Origin: JBMNOI01 sp050942995
GTDB lineage: Bacteria; Chloroflexota; Anaerolineae; UBA1429
Assembly (NCBI GenBank): GCA_050942995.1
Contig: JBMNOI010000017.1
Location: forward strand, 1-39,647
Reading direction: 5' to 3'
DNA length: 39,647 nucleotides
Positions 15,709 to 24,508 of the stretch are shown here, one piece after another. The position numbers and the translations under genes are program-made. The stretch's first letter is position 1. Every line of letters begins with the position of its first letter. Below the pieces are notes generated by a model, which saw nothing but the letters and a program-made list of their open reading frames with translations, did no database searches and was not told where the DNA came from.

Positions 15709-16376
15709 CAGTTATCGAAATGGGTGTCCAGCTCGGCCATGGTGCCGGTGACCATAAACACCACCCGCTCGCAGATATTGGTCACACGGTCGGCGGCGCG
15801 CTCCAGGTTGTGGGCCGCCCATAGCAGGTAATTAGCCTGCTCGATCGTGCGCGGATCCGAGATGATAAAGGTCATCAACTCGCGGTTCACCTGGTTATAG
15901 AGCGCGTCCACCTCGTCATCCTCTTTGGGGATGGCCTTGGCCGCCTCGGCGTCGCGCCGCATAAAGGCATCCAGTGCACGGCGCAGCATATCCAGCGCCT
16001 TATCGGCCATGCGCGGGATATCCACCAGAGGCTTGAGCAGTTCGTTTTCGCCGATCATGAGATTGATCTTGGCGATCCCCTTGCCATAATCCCCGATGCG
16101 CTCCAGCTCGGTGATGATTTCGAGCATGGCGGCCAGAATGCGCAGATCTCGCGCCATGGGCTGTTGGGTGGCGATGACGGCCAGAATATCGGCCTCGATC
16201 TCGAAGCGCTTCTCGTTAATGTAGCGATCATCGTCGATGAGACGCCGCGACGCTTCGAGATCCCGTGCTTCGAGATATTCGACCGAGTCCAACAGGGCCT
16301 TTTGCACCATGCTGCCCAGAACGGACACCTGGTCCTGCAGGCGCTGCAAGTCGCGTTCAAATGATTGTCTCAGCAT
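15708..16376 (-). CDS. phoU: PhoU-family phosphate signalling regulator
   Basis: 222 residues, all-helical protein with the two PhoU repeats. Each carries the metal-binding signature: ELERIGDYGKGIAK in the first half and NLERAADRVTNICERV in the second. PhoU family members link the Pst phosphate importer to the PhoR/PhoB two-component system and are cytoplasmic, membrane-associated. MLRQSFERDLQRLQ matches the usual PhoU start, so I take the ATG at 16376. A GTG at 16400 overlaps the upstream HD gene by 4 bases (GTGA) and would add eight residues. No pst or phoR genes are next to it; the partner here is an HD-domain protein. Confidence 0.9.
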   Translation of the reverse strand: MLRQSFERDLQRLQDQVSVLGSMVQKALLDSVEYLEARDLEASRRLIDDDRYINEKRFEIEADILAVIATQQPMARDLRILAAMLEIITELERIGDYGKGIAKINLMIGENELLKPLVDIPRMADKALDMLRRALDAFMRRDAEAAKAIPKEDDEVDALYNQVNRELMTFIISDPRTIEQANYLLWAAHNLERAADRVTNICERVVFMVTGTMAELDTHFDN

Positions 16377-16396
16377 CGTCGTGCCTGTGTGTCCTT

Positions 16397-17170
16397 TCAC
16401 AGCTTGTAGACCTCGAATAGCCGCTGCTCCGTGTCGCCTTCAATGCGCGCGACCACCTCCACATACGGCGCCAGCGTGGAGCTCTTGAGCTTGCTCTTGA
16501 GTAGTTCGTCGATCTGAAAGATGCCGGCCGAATTGGTCAGCCGGATAGAGATGCGCACCGGACGATCATCGCCCCGCTCGATAGAGACCGACTGGACGGC
16601 CAGCGCCGAGACGGAATGAATGTTCATCTGCCCGGCCTCGAAGGGAATACGCGAGCGTCCCTGGCTCATGTCCAGCGCATCGGCCACCTTGACGACACCG
16701 GCCTCGATGGTGAGACAACGCATATCGGAACGGTGCGAGATCACGGCATGCAGCGTCTCGGCCACCATGATGGTGAGCGCGGGCTCATCATAGATACCCT
16801 CCAAAAGCTGACGCGCCTTGGGATAAGCCAGCACCAGACTGTGCTCCTCATGCCCATCCCGATGCACCGCAATGCCGATATCGTGCAGCGCGGCGGCCAG
16901 CACCACGATGACTTCGGCATCCAGTTCATCCATCCCTTCGTATTGTAGCACGCTGGGGCGGATGCCGTCCTCTATCAGCAGGCGGAGGATTCGCAGCGCG
17001 GCGTTCACCACAATGCGAACATGGACCTCGCCATGGTCGTTCATTCCCGAACGATCTACGGCGTTGATATTGGCGCACTTGTACAGTTGCAACAACTCGA
17101 CATCGTCGGCGATGCGGTCCAGCAGGGTCTCAAGCCGTGCATTGTGCCGGGCGGGCACATTCCACCTCAT
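16397..17170 (-). CDS. HD-domain phosphohydrolase
   Basis: 257 residues. The N-terminal two-thirds hold an HD domain: HGEVHVRIVVNAALRI (first His), AAALHDIGIAVHRDGHEEHS (the His-Asp pair and further metal-binding His residues) and VVKVADALDM (last Asp), as in HDIG-type metal-dependent phosphohydrolases acting on nucleotides or cyclic nucleotides. The C-terminal 90 residues (SVSIERGDDRPVRISIRL...) form a separate small domain that I do not recognise. The ATG at 17170 follows GAGGTGATTGC. It is directly upstream of, and overlapping or nearly overlapping, phoU, so the two are co-translated. The substrate is unknown; a link to phosphate signalling is suggested by position only. Confidence 0.75.
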   Translation of the reverse strand: MRWNVPARHNARLETLLDRIADDVELLQLYKCANINAVDRSGMNDHGEVHVRIVVNAALRILRLLIEDGIRPSVLQYEGMDELDAEVIVVLAAALHDIGIAVHRDGHEEHSLVLAYPKARQLLEGIYDEPALTIMVAETLHAVISHRSDMRCLTIEAGVVKVADALDMSQGRSRIPFEAGQMNIHSVSALAVQSVSIERGDDRPVRISIRLTNSAGIFQIDELLKSKLKSSTLAPYVEVVARIEGDTEQRLFEVYKL

Positions 17171-17539
17171 GCAATCACCTCGTTCAGATAGGACAGAATG
17201 CGCGCGAATATCTTCGCGCACGTGGCAAAAGATGTTCGGTCGTTCCTCTATGGTGTCTTCGGCAGCCGCCGGATCGAGAAGCCTGATGTATGGACGACCT
17301 GCCCGCGTCCCGAGCAGAGGGGACGATTCGCTGCATTATCGCATACCGTCACCGCCAGATCAAGCCCGACCTCACGACGCAGATCCAATTGCCGATGCAG
17401 AGAAAATGCACTTTTCTTCATCCGGACCTCCTCATGAGGTCGGCTCTGACGCGCTGCACGCGATCGTGCCTGTATTCATGGTACAATTCTTGAGGGCATC
17501 TTTCAAATCTTGCCCGCAAAAGCCGGCCGGAACGCGAGG
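17171..17539. other. Divergent intergenic region between HD/phoU and methyltransferase genes
   Basis: There is no supported gene. A short perfect stem (GCGCGAA at 17202-17208 with 17213-17219, 4-base loop) lies just upstream of the HD-gene ribosome site, in its presumed leader, and could influence its translation. I find no convincing minus-strand promoter for the HD gene. Weak open frames on the plus strand have no recognisable product. Confidence 0.5.
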
Positions 17540-17568
17540 TTGTGCTTCCGTTCCGATCGGCCTATAGT
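17540..17568 (+). promoter_or_regulatory. Promoter of the methyltransferase gene
   Basis: TTGTGC at 17540-17545, 17-base spacer, TATAGT at 17563-17568, giving a leader of about 40 bases before the ATG at 17616. Confidence 0.5.
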
Positions 17569-17615
17569 GCAGAGTGATAGCGGCGCCGATCACTTGCCAT
17601 ACACGAGGAGGGACG

Positions 17616-18422
17616 ATGGACCCACGCATCGAGGCCAATCTCAGGCACTGGGACGATCTGGTAGACATTCATGCCCGTTCGACGTTCTACAATCTGGAGG
17701 GATTTCTGCGTGGCGAAACCAATCTCCTGCCCATCGAACGACAAGAGATCGGCGATATAGCCGGCAAGTCGATCCTGCATCTGCAATGCCACTTTGGCAT
17801 GGGTACGCTCTCCCTGGCCCGCATGGGGGCAAAGGTGACGGGGATGGACTTTTCTCCCCGGGCAATCGCCCTGGCCCGACAACTGGCGCAAGAACTGGGG
17901 CTGGAGGCCGATTTCGTACAGGCCAACCTCTACGACCTGCCCAACGTGCTGCACCGTAGCTACGATATGGTCTATACGACCTATGGGGTCCTCTGCTGGC
18001 TGCCCGATATCGAGGGTTGGGCGCGCGTCGTCTCGCATTTCGTGGCGCCGGGAGGCACCTTTTACATGGTCGAGGAACACCCCTTCTCCTGGGTGTTCGA
18101 GCAGGAGGGCCGGGAGCTACTCCAGCCGCGCAACCCCTATTTTGCGCGGGGCAAGGCCCACCGCTATGACGAGCAGGGCTCTTACGCCGATGCCGATGCC
18201 ACCATCGAGCACACCGAAACCTACGAGTGGCAGCACACCCTGGGTGATATCGTCAGCGCGCTGGCCGCCGCCGGATTGCGCATCGAATACCTGCACGAGT
18301 TCCCCTATCTCGAATACGAGCTGTTCCCCGGCATGGTTTGCCGGCAGGACGGTTATTACGATCTGCCCGAGGGGCATCCCGAGATGCCGTTGCTCTTTTC
18401 CATCAAGGCGCGCAAGGAATGA
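17616..18422 (+). CDS. Class I SAM-dependent methyltransferase
   Basis: 268 residues, cytoplasmic. The SAM-binding motif I is ILHLQCHFGMGTLSLARMGAKVTGMDFSP, of which LQCHFGMGT is the glycine-rich loop and D in GMDFSP the ribose-binding acid. VLCWLPDIEGWARVVSHFVAPGG corresponds to motifs II and III. The HFGMGTL loop form is that of the small-molecule methyltransferase group annotated as class I family proteins in many Chloroflexota and Firmicutes. The C-terminal part (HEFPYLEYELFPGM) is typical of the same group. The ATG follows GAGGAGGGACG. Nothing nearby suggests the substrate. It has its own promoter upstream. Confidence 0.85.
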   Translation: MDPRIEANLRHWDDLVDIHARSTFYNLEGFLRGETNLLPIERQEIGDIAGKSILHLQCHFGMGTLSLARMGAKVTGMDFSPRAIALARQLAQELGLEADFVQANLYDLPNVLHRSYDMVYTTYGVLCWLPDIEGWARVVSHFVAPGGTFYMVEEHPFSWVFEQEGRELLQPRNPYFARGKAHRYDEQGSYADADATIEHTETYEWQHTLGDIVSALAAAGLRIEYLHEFPYLEYELFPGMVCRQDGYYDLPEGHPEMPLLFSIKARKE

Positions 18423-18429
18423 TCCCGTC

Positions 18430-18478
18430 CCGTTGACACGGTCGATTCCGACGACCGTTGACACGGTCGATTCCGACG
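18430..18478 (+). repeat. Two tandem 24-base repeats carrying the -35 element
   Basis: A 24-base unit beginning CCGTTGACACGG occurs at 18430-18453 and again at 18455-18478, separated by one base. Each copy holds a 12-base inverted repeat (CCGT-TGAC-ACGG) covering a TTGACA hexamer. Only the second is followed at 17 bases by a -10. Confidence 0.85.
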
Positions 18479-18486
18479 GTTATGCT
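18458..18486 (+). promoter_or_regulatory. Promoter of the Gfo/Idh/MocA gene with duplicated -35/operator
   Basis: TTGACA at 18458-18463 (consensus), 17-base spacer, TATGCT at 18481-18486. The -35 lies inside the second copy of the tandem repeat and is overlapped by the CCGT/ACGG symmetrical element, a natural place for a repressor. Downstream in the leader, GCCGCAT (18503-18509) can pair with ATGCGGC (18529-18535). Confidence 0.65.
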
Positions 18487-18579
18487 GCTGTACGGAACAT
18501 GAGCCGCATATAATGCGACCCGCGTTGTATGCGGCCCGTATCGTCCCGGCTCGTCCATCACAGATGAGGAGATGTCCAG

Positions 18580-19575
18580 ATGACGCATGAACCGGTTCGT
18601 TGGGGATTGATGGGCACAGCGCGCATCGCCACCGTGCGGGTACTGCCCGTGCTGCCCCAGGTGCCCGATGCGACCCTGCTGGCCGTGGCCAGCCGTTCGA
18701 TGGAAAAGGCGCGCCGGATCGCCGATCAGTTCGGTGCACCCCGCGCATACGATTCGTACGAGGCGCTGCTCGCCGATCCCGACATCGAGGTGGTGTACAT
18801 CCCCCTGCCCAACCACCTGCACAAAGAGTGGGCCATCAAGGCGGTGCAGGCCGGCAAGCACGTGTTGTGCGAAAAGCCCATCGCCCTAAACGCCGCAGAG
18901 GCGCGAGAGATGCAGGCGGCCGCGCGGGCAAATGGACGGCTCCTGCTGGAGGCCTTTATGTACCGTTTCGGGCCGCTGATGCAAAAGGCCCTCGAGATCG
19001 TGCGCAGCGGCGTGCTCGGCGACCTGCGCGCTATCCACACGGCGTTCGACTATGTGATCGTCGAGAATCCCGCCAACGTGCGCCTGCATCCCGAGATGGG
19101 CGGTGGCGCGCTATACGACATCGGCGCCTACTGCATCAATGTGGCCCGCATGCTGGCGGGCCGCGAGCCGGTGACGGCCTTTGCCCACCTCGAGCGTTCG
19201 CCAAAATGGGGTGTGGACATGAGCGCCACCGGCGTTCTGGACTTTGGCGACGGTCTGCTGGGCACCTTTAGCGCCAGTTTCGATTGCCGGGGCAGCACCT
19301 TTTTCCGCGCCGTGGGCACCAGGGGGGTGCTGGAGGCGCCGGAGGGCTTTCTGGGGCGCGGCGAAAGCGCGCGGCTGATGCTGACGCTGGAGGATCGTTC
19401 GCATGAGACGGTGATCCCCCTCGTCGACGCCTATGCACTGGAACTGCAGGATATGTGCGACGCCGTGCGCGGCGTGCGACCGGCGCAGTTTGCCGACGAG
19501 CCGCTGGATGCCACCATCCGCGTCATCGACGCATGCTTTGCCTCAGAGCGATCCGGGCGTCCGGAGCGGATATAG
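18580..19575 (+). CDS. Gfo/Idh/MocA-family oxidoreductase
   Basis: 331 residues. NAD(P)-dependent sugar dehydrogenase family. The N-terminal Rossmann domain starts VRWGLMGTARIA; GxGxxA is replaced by GTARIA, as in glucose-fructose oxidoreductase and dimeric dihydrodiol/xylose dehydrogenase relatives. CEKPIALNAAEA contains the conserved EKP lysine. GGGALYDIGAYCINVARML holds the conserved Asp-x-x-x-Tyr substrate-site pattern of this branch. The ATG follows GAGGAGATGTCCAG. It has its own promoter with possible repressor sites. Likely job: oxidation of an aldose at C1 to the lactone, which would feed the aldonate dehydratases upstream. That link is inference. Its TAG stop is part of the 8-base palindrome TAGCGCTA shared with the convergent permease gene. 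Confidence 0.85.
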   Translation: MTHEPVRWGLMGTARIATVRVLPVLPQVPDATLLAVASRSMEKARRIADQFGAPRAYDSYEALLADPDIEVVYIPLPNHLHKEWAIKAVQAGKHVLCEKPIALNAAEAREMQAAARANGRLLLEAFMYRFGPLMQKALEIVRSGVLGDLRAIHTAFDYVIVENPANVRLHPEMGGGALYDIGAYCINVARMLAGREPVTAFAHLERSPKWGVDMSATGVLDFGDGLLGTFSASFDCRGSTFFRAVGTRGVLEAPEGFLGRGESARLMLTLEDRSHETVIPLVDAYALELQDMCDAVRGVRPAQFADEPLDATIRVIDACFASERSGRPERI

Positions 19576-19577
19576 CG

Positions 19578-20498
19578 CTACAGATAGAGATTGGCCAGCC
19601 ACAGGGGCAAGATATTGATGACCACCGCACCGACCAGCACCGTCACCGAGATGATGGACGCGGCGAGCTCGGTATCCAGCCCCTCGTTTCCGGCATAGAC
19701 CAGGGCCGTCGTGCCGGCGGGGAGGCCCGATGCCACCGAGGCGGCGATGAGGTCGAGTCCGTCCAGTCCCAGGAGCAGGCCGGCGCCCCACCCCAGCAAC
19801 ACGCCAAACACCATGCGGGTGACGACAAACTGGGCCACCAGCGGCCCGTGGGCCGCGCGAGGCCGCAAAAAGGCGCCCACCGCCATCATCGCCAGGGGCG
19901 TATTGGCGGCCGCCAGCCGGCTGATGAAATCTTGTAGCGGGCCGCCGAGCTCGATACGCAGCGCCGAGACCGTCACACCCAGAGCCGCCGCCCACATGAT
20001 GGGCGAGGCGATCACTTTTCGCCATGCCCGACCACCGTCAAAGCCGCGCGAGCGTGAGCCGAACCGTTGTGAGAACCAGATGGCCGCCGTACCGGCATAG
20101 ACGGCGTTGCCGACATCATACATGGCAACGCGCGCCAGCCCCTCGGGGCCAAAGAAGAGCTGAAAAAATGGGAACGCAAAAACACCCAGCACCACCATCC
20201 CCACCATCAATACGCCGCGCAGCTCGGGCTGATCGGCCAGTCGCGGTGTGGTGAGGTATACCACGCCGGCCAGCATCAGCGGCACAACCACCCCCAGCAC
20301 GGGCAACATCATCATGCTGGATGTGAGTCGTGACTGCGCGATCGAGTAAAAGATGGCGGCGGGAATGGTGACATGGTACGCCAGCCGCGTCAACACCAGT
20401 GCGCCCTGCTGGTTGATCAATCCCGTCAGGCGCAGTATCACGCCCAGGGCGATAAGCATCAAGATGGGAGTTACATCGAGAATTCCGGCGAGCGACAT
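19578..20498 (-). CDS. AEC-family (auxin efflux carrier-like) permease
   Basis: 306 residues with about ten hydrophobic segments in two repeats, the usual build of the AEC family of organic-acid and auxin carriers. The first helix LDVTPILMLIALGVILRLTGLI and the conserved TRLAYHVTIPAAIFYSIAQ segment with its Pro are characteristic. The second repeat begins KVIASPIMWAAALGVTVSAL and ends in PAGTTALVYAGNEGLD...ILPLWLANLYL. Bacterial members move dicarboxylates such as malate. It is convergent with the Gfo/Idh/MocA gene, with two bases between stops, and divergent from the sulfatase. It is the only transporter in the carbohydrate region. Its substrate is likely a small organic or sugar acid, by inference. 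Confidence 0.85.
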   Translation of the reverse strand: MSLAGILDVTPILMLIALGVILRLTGLINQQGALVLTRLAYHVTIPAAIFYSIAQSRLTSSMMMLPVLGVVVPLMLAGVVYLTTPRLADQPELRGVLMVGMVVLGVFAFPFFQLFFGPEGLARVAMYDVGNAVYAGTAAIWFSQRFGSRSRGFDGGRAWRKVIASPIMWAAALGVTVSALRIELGGPLQDFISRLAAANTPLAMMAVGAFLRPRAAHGPLVAQFVVTRMVFGVLLGWGAGLLLGLDGLDLIAASVASGLPAGTTALVYAGNEGLDTELAASIISVTVLVGAVVINILPLWLANLYL

Positions 20499-20632
20499 AG
20501 GATCGAGGTCTCCATCGCGTTGGGATGATGCGCGGAAGCCACCGCAGGCGGCCGCGCCCGCCCGATTCTAGCCCAGAACCCGCCGCCCACCAAACAGGGG
20601 CGCGACGGGCCACCACACAGAAAGGATATCCT

Positions 20633-22090
20633 GTGAAGGCGATTCTGGTTCTGATGGACAGTCTCAACCGGCACTTTCTACCGCTCTATGGCAATGATTG
20701 GGTCATTGCGCCCAATATTCAGCGGTTCGCCGAACGCTCGATCACCTTTGACCGCCATTTCATCGGCTCGGCGCCCTGTATGCCCGCCCGGCGCGACCTC
20801 CTCACCGGTCGGCTCAACTTTCTCGAGCGCGGCTGGGGCGGCATCGAGCCGTTCGATCGCTGCTTCACCGAGGATCTGTCGCGAGCGGGAGTGTTCACCC
20901 ATCTGGTCACCGACCACTATCATTATGTACAGGTGGGAGGCGAGAACTATCACTGCACCTTCGATACGTGGGACCTGTATCGCGGGCAAGAGTCGGACAA
21001 GTGGGTATCGGCGGTAATCCCGCCCGATGAGCCGCCTCACCTGGGGAACTGGCAAGCTCAGTACGCGCGCAATCGCACCGCATTTCGTCGCGAGGAGGAC
21101 TATCCCAGCCAGCAGACCTTTGCCGCCGCCATCGAATGGGTGCGCCGAAACGCCGACGCCGACAACTGGTTTCTGATGGTCGAGGCATTCGATCCTCACG
21201 AGCCCTTTGATGTGCCTCGGGAGTATCTGGATATGTACGGTGACGACTGGGAGGGGCCGGAGTATATGTGGCCGGCATATGGCCCGAGCAAAGTGTCGCC
21301 CGAGGCACTACACCATCTCCGGCGACGCTATGCCGCCTGCCTGACGATGCTGGATCGCTGGTTCGGCCTCTTTCTGGATGAGTTGGAGCGTCGGGGCATT
21401 ATGGACGAGACGCTCATCATCCTGACCACCGATCACGGCCATATGCTGGGCGAACGCGGGCTGCTGGCCAAGAACTATCAGCACGCCTATAACGAGCTGG
21501 CCCACATTCCCCTGTTCATCCACCTGCCGGAAAACGCCAGAGCCGGTGACCGATGCAGCCGGTTGAGTCAGAACCTGGATCTGGCCCCGACGCTGATGGA
21601 GTACTTTGGCGTTCCCTGGGAGCATTCCGTCCACGGCGTGTCACTATGGCCGACGTTGAAAGACGCCGCCGTTCCCACCCGTGACTATGCCCTGTACGGC
21701 TGGCACGGCTCGGCGGTGAACGTCACCGACGGACGTTATACCTATTTTCGCGCGCCGGCCACGGCCGAAAATGGCCCCCTCTACCAGTACGGCTGCATGG
21801 CGGCGAATTACGATCGCTACTGGCCACGCGAGCGATTTCACGAGATCGAGGCCGGCCGCTATTTACCCTATACCGATATGCCGGTATTCCGCCTGCCCGA
21901 ACATCGACCACGCAGCGAGTTCATCCGCCATACCCTGCTCTTCGATCTGGACACCGACCCCGGGCAGGAGCACAATCTGGTGGGGAGCGATGCCGAGGCG
22001 TACTGTATCGACCTGCTCATACGCGCCATGCGCGAATGCGACGCGCCCCCGGAGCAATACACTCGTCTGGGAGTGAACGATCGGGTCTGA
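20633..22090 (+). CDS. Sulfatase (Cys-type, arylsulfatase family)
   Basis: 485 residues. The signature C49-M-P-A-R53-RDLLTGR is the C-x-P-x-R motif whose Cys must be oxidised to formylglycine by a maturase (not in this window). Metal-site residues are D9 in LMDSLN and D267-H268 in TTDHGHMLGERG, with K280 following. DPHEPF (187-192) is also typical. The GTG start at 20633 follows AAAGGA; upstream codons in frame lack homology. There is no signal peptide, so the enzyme should act in the cytoplasm on imported sulfated sugars or sulfate esters. It is divergent from the AEC permease and next to a UlaG-like lactonase and GH51 set on the other strand, suggesting desulfation of a plant or algal glycan fragment. 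Confidence 0.9.
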   Translation: MKAILVLMDSLNRHFLPLYGNDWVIAPNIQRFAERSITFDRHFIGSAPCMPARRDLLTGRLNFLERGWGGIEPFDRCFTEDLSRAGVFTHLVTDHYHYVQVGGENYHCTFDTWDLYRGQESDKWVSAVIPPDEPPHLGNWQAQYARNRTAFRREEDYPSQQTFAAAIEWVRRNADADNWFLMVEAFDPHEPFDVPREYLDMYGDDWEGPEYMWPAYGPSKVSPEALHHLRRRYAACLTMLDRWFGLFLDELERRGIMDETLIILTTDHGHMLGERGLLAKNYQHAYNELAHIPLFIHLPENARAGDRCSRLSQNLDLAPTLMEYFGVPWEHSVHGVSLWPTLKDAAVPTRDYALYGWHGSAVNVTDGRYTYFRAPATAENGPLYQYGCMAANYDRYWPRERFHEIEAGRYLPYTDMPVFRLPEHRPRSEFIRHTLLFDLDTDPGQEHNLVGSDAEAYCIDLLIRAMRECDAPPEQYTRLGVNDRV

Positions 22091-22105
22091 CGAATGTAAA
22101 ACACA

Positions 22106-22141
22106 GCGCGGGCCGGAGAAAAGTCTACCTCCGGCCCGCGC
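22106..22141. terminator. Hairpin between convergent sulfatase and lactonase genes
   Basis: Perfect 13-base stem (GCGCGGGCCGGAG with its complement), 10-base loop, 16 bases after the sulfatase stop. No U-tract. Shared 3'-end structure for both genes. Confidence 0.6.
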
Positions 22142-22164
22142 CATCATCTCTGAACCTCTCCGCC

Positions 22165-22977
22165 CTATCGTGGCGGCAGGGTCACCGCCTCGCCGTGTCC
22201 CCCCACCCAGTAGGATACATCGGGGTACTTGACGTCCATGTATCGGGTAAAGTCCTTGGGATTGGCCAGGTTCCCGGTAAACATGTCATAGTGGCCCGGT
22301 ACCGCCAGGCGGGGCTTAAGGGTGCCCACCATGTCGACCGCCTCCTGGAAGGTCATGTTGCCCTGGATATTGCGCGCAAAGCGCTCGGCATCGCGGCCGT
22401 TGATGGGCAGGAACATGACGTCGAACGACCATTTGGACAGCTTGGCCAGCATTCCGTCGTACACCAGCGTGTCGCCCGAGTGGTAGATAGTGACGCCGCC
22501 GGTCTCGACGATAAAGCTCAGATAAGGATAGCCCAGCTCCTCGTCGCGATCGAAAAACTCGTGCAGTGCGGCGATGGCGCTGATGCGCAGGCCGTCCTCT
22601 TCATAAGAGAGGCCGTCGTCCAGCGCCACGATCCGCTCGTCGGGCACGCCTAGCGACAGCATCTTTTGGCGTGCCACCCGCGAGCAGACGAACCGCGCAT
22701 TGGGCGAGGCCGCGGCGATCCCGGGGATCGTCGCCGGGTCGATGTGGTCGCCATGGTCGTGGCTGCCAAACACCCAATCGGCGTTGGTCACCTCATCCGG
22801 CGTCAGCAACGGGGGCGTATTGCGCCGCGGCGAGGGCGCCAGATAGGGATCGAAGTAGAGCGTGCGCCCGCCCGCCTTGACCACGTAACTGAGCTGTCCC
22901 AACCACCAGAAGGTCAGTTCCCCCGCTCCGGGCTGAGTACGGGCTATCTCATCCAGCAGTTCCTGATGGGTCTTCAT
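22165..22977 (-). CDS. Metallo-beta-lactamase fold hydrolase (UlaG-like lactonase family)
   Basis: 270 residues. The zinc motif is HDHGDH (H73, D74, H75, D77, H78) in VFGSHDHGDHIDP. IYHSGDTLVYDGM supplies the next metal Asp and PGHYDMF the last His. The sequence build (LTFWWLGQLSYVVKAGGRTLYFDPYL) is that of the L-ascorbate-6-phosphate lactonase UlaG and relatives, which open sugar lactones or phosphoester lactones. It is 21 bases downstream of the GH51 gene on the same strand, so they are co-transcribed. The pair with dehydrogenase and dehydratase genes nearby fits lactone hydrolysis in an oxidative sugar pathway, but the substrate is inference. Confidence 0.8.
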   Translation of the reverse strand: MKTHQELLDEIARTQPGAGELTFWWLGQLSYVVKAGGRTLYFDPYLAPSPRRNTPPLLTPDEVTNADWVFGSHDHGDHIDPATIPGIAAASPNARFVCSRVARQKMLSLGVPDERIVALDDGLSYEEDGLRISAIAALHEFFDRDEELGYPYLSFIVETGGVTIYHSGDTLVYDGMLAKLSKWSFDVMFLPINGRDAERFARNIQGNMTFQEAVDMVGTLKPRLAVPGHYDMFTGNLANPKDFTRYMDVKYPDVSYWVGGHGEAVTLPPR

Positions 22978-22998
22978 CGTCTGTATCTCCAGTTCGGC

Positions 22999-24459
22999 TT
23001 ACGTCAGCGAGAATACCAGCGCGGTGACGGAATGCGGCTCAAAGGTGTAAGTCAGTTCCCGGCCGCTCGTCGTCAATGCCGTAGAGCGGGTGACCACCTG
23101 ATCCGGCGAGTCGAAACTATTGGCGGCCTTGGGGTCCGGCCCGTTCACCACATGGGCCACGCCGACTCCGCCAAACTCGCCCTCTTGCAGTACCAGGCGC
23201 GTCTCTGCCGCCTCATCAAGGCTGCGGTTGACGACAAAGACGGCCACCTGCCGGCCGGCGGCGTCCACCGTAGCGGCCACATCGAGCACGCGCAGCGCCG
23301 GCTGATCGTCGCCCGCCTGGAAGGTATCACCCTCCCACATCACATCCAGCGCCGTGGCGCCGGCGTTCTGCGAATAGATCTCGAACGGATAAAAGATGCT
23401 CTGCAACACCAGCCCCTCGGGTCGGGTGAGGATCGGCGCAATCACATTGACTATCTGCGCCAGGTTCGCCATCTTGACGCTGTAGGCATGGCGAATAAAG
23501 GCGTTCAACTGCAGGGCCACCACCAGGGCATCCTCCAGGTTGTACACCTCCTCCAGCCCTTCGGCCCCGCCGGTGCGATACCATACGTTCCACTCGTCCA
23601 CCGCCAGCGGAATCGGCTTAGTGATCTTGCGACAGTTACGCATGGCGGCGATGAGCCCCTCGGTGGCGATAAGGCGCTCCTCGAACAGCTCGGAGAGGGC
23701 CATATAGCGGCTGAAATCGTCGGTGCGGTTGCCCACATACCAGTGGATGGCCATATAGTCCACCAGATCGGCGGCCTGCTCCAGCAAAAGCTGGCCCCGC
23801 TCGACCCAATCATCGAACCACCCGCTGGTCCACGAGGCGATGAGGCGAATATTCGGGTCGACCATCTTCATCAGCTTGCCAAACTCGGTATAGGCCCGAG
23901 CATACTCTTGCGGCGTCTTCATCCCCATCTGCCAGGGGCCGTCCACCTCATTGCCGATGCCCCAGTACTTGACGTTATGCGGCGCCTCGTATCCGTTCCG
24001 ACGACGTGTCTGCACCAGGGCGGTATCGCCGGTGCCGTTGCAATACTCGACCCAATCTCTCGCCTCGCGCATCGAGCCGTCGCCACAGTTCACCGCCAGA
24101 TAGGGCTCGGCGCCCAACTGGCGACACCAGGTGACGAATTCATCGGTGCCAAAGCGGTTCGACTCCACCGTGCCCCAGGCCAGCTCCGCCCGGGCCGGGC
24201 GCTCGTCTTTGGGCCCGATGCCGTCCATCCAGCGGTAACCCGAGACAAAGTTGCCGCCCGGATAGCGAATGATCGGCATGCGCAGCCTCTTGAGCGCCTC
24301 CATCACATCCCGACGAAAACCGTTCTCATCGGCCAGCGGCGAGTTCTCCTCATAGATGCCGCCATAGATACAGCGACCCAGATGCTCGGCAAAGCCGCCA
24401 AACACGTTCCGGTCCAGTTCGCCAATGGCCCGCGTCGGATCGATCTTGATCGTGTTCAT
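22999..24459 (-). CDS. GH51 alpha-L-arabinofuranosidase
   Basis: 486 residues, no signal peptide, intracellular. Catalytic acid/base E171 in YWGIGNEVDG and nucleophile E289 in LAVDEWNVWY match GH51 positions. The start NTIKIDPTRAIGELDRNVFGGFAEHLGRCIYGGIY and RYPGGNFVSGYRWMDG are family hallmarks, and the C-terminal all-beta domain ends YTFEPHSVTALVFSL. The enzyme releases arabinose from arabino-oligosaccharides. The ATG at 24459 follows GCAGGAG; an in-frame TTG at 24537 lies within the promoter and is rejected. First gene of a two-gene operon with the UlaG-like hydrolase. Confidence 0.95.
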   Translation of the reverse strand: MNTIKIDPTRAIGELDRNVFGGFAEHLGRCIYGGIYEENSPLADENGFRRDVMEALKRLRMPIIRYPGGNFVSGYRWMDGIGPKDERPARAELAWGTVESNRFGTDEFVTWCRQLGAEPYLAVNCGDGSMREARDWVEYCNGTGDTALVQTRRRNGYEAPHNVKYWGIGNEVDGPWQMGMKTPQEYARAYTEFGKLMKMVDPNIRLIASWTSGWFDDWVERGQLLLEQAADLVDYMAIHWYVGNRTDDFSRYMALSELFEERLIATEGLIAAMRNCRKITKPIPLAVDEWNVWYRTGGAEGLEEVYNLEDALVVALQLNAFIRHAYSVKMANLAQIVNVIAPILTRPEGLVLQSIFYPFEIYSQNAGATALDVMWEGDTFQAGDDQPALRVLDVAATVDAAGRQVAVFVVNRSLDEAAETRLVLQEGEFGGVGVAHVVNGPDPKAANSFDSPDQVVTRSTALTTSGRELTYTFEPHSVTALVFSLT

Positions 24460-24508
24460 GCGCACTACTCCTGCAGATGTGTATCGAATCGGCTCCTTAC
24501 CCGAACGC

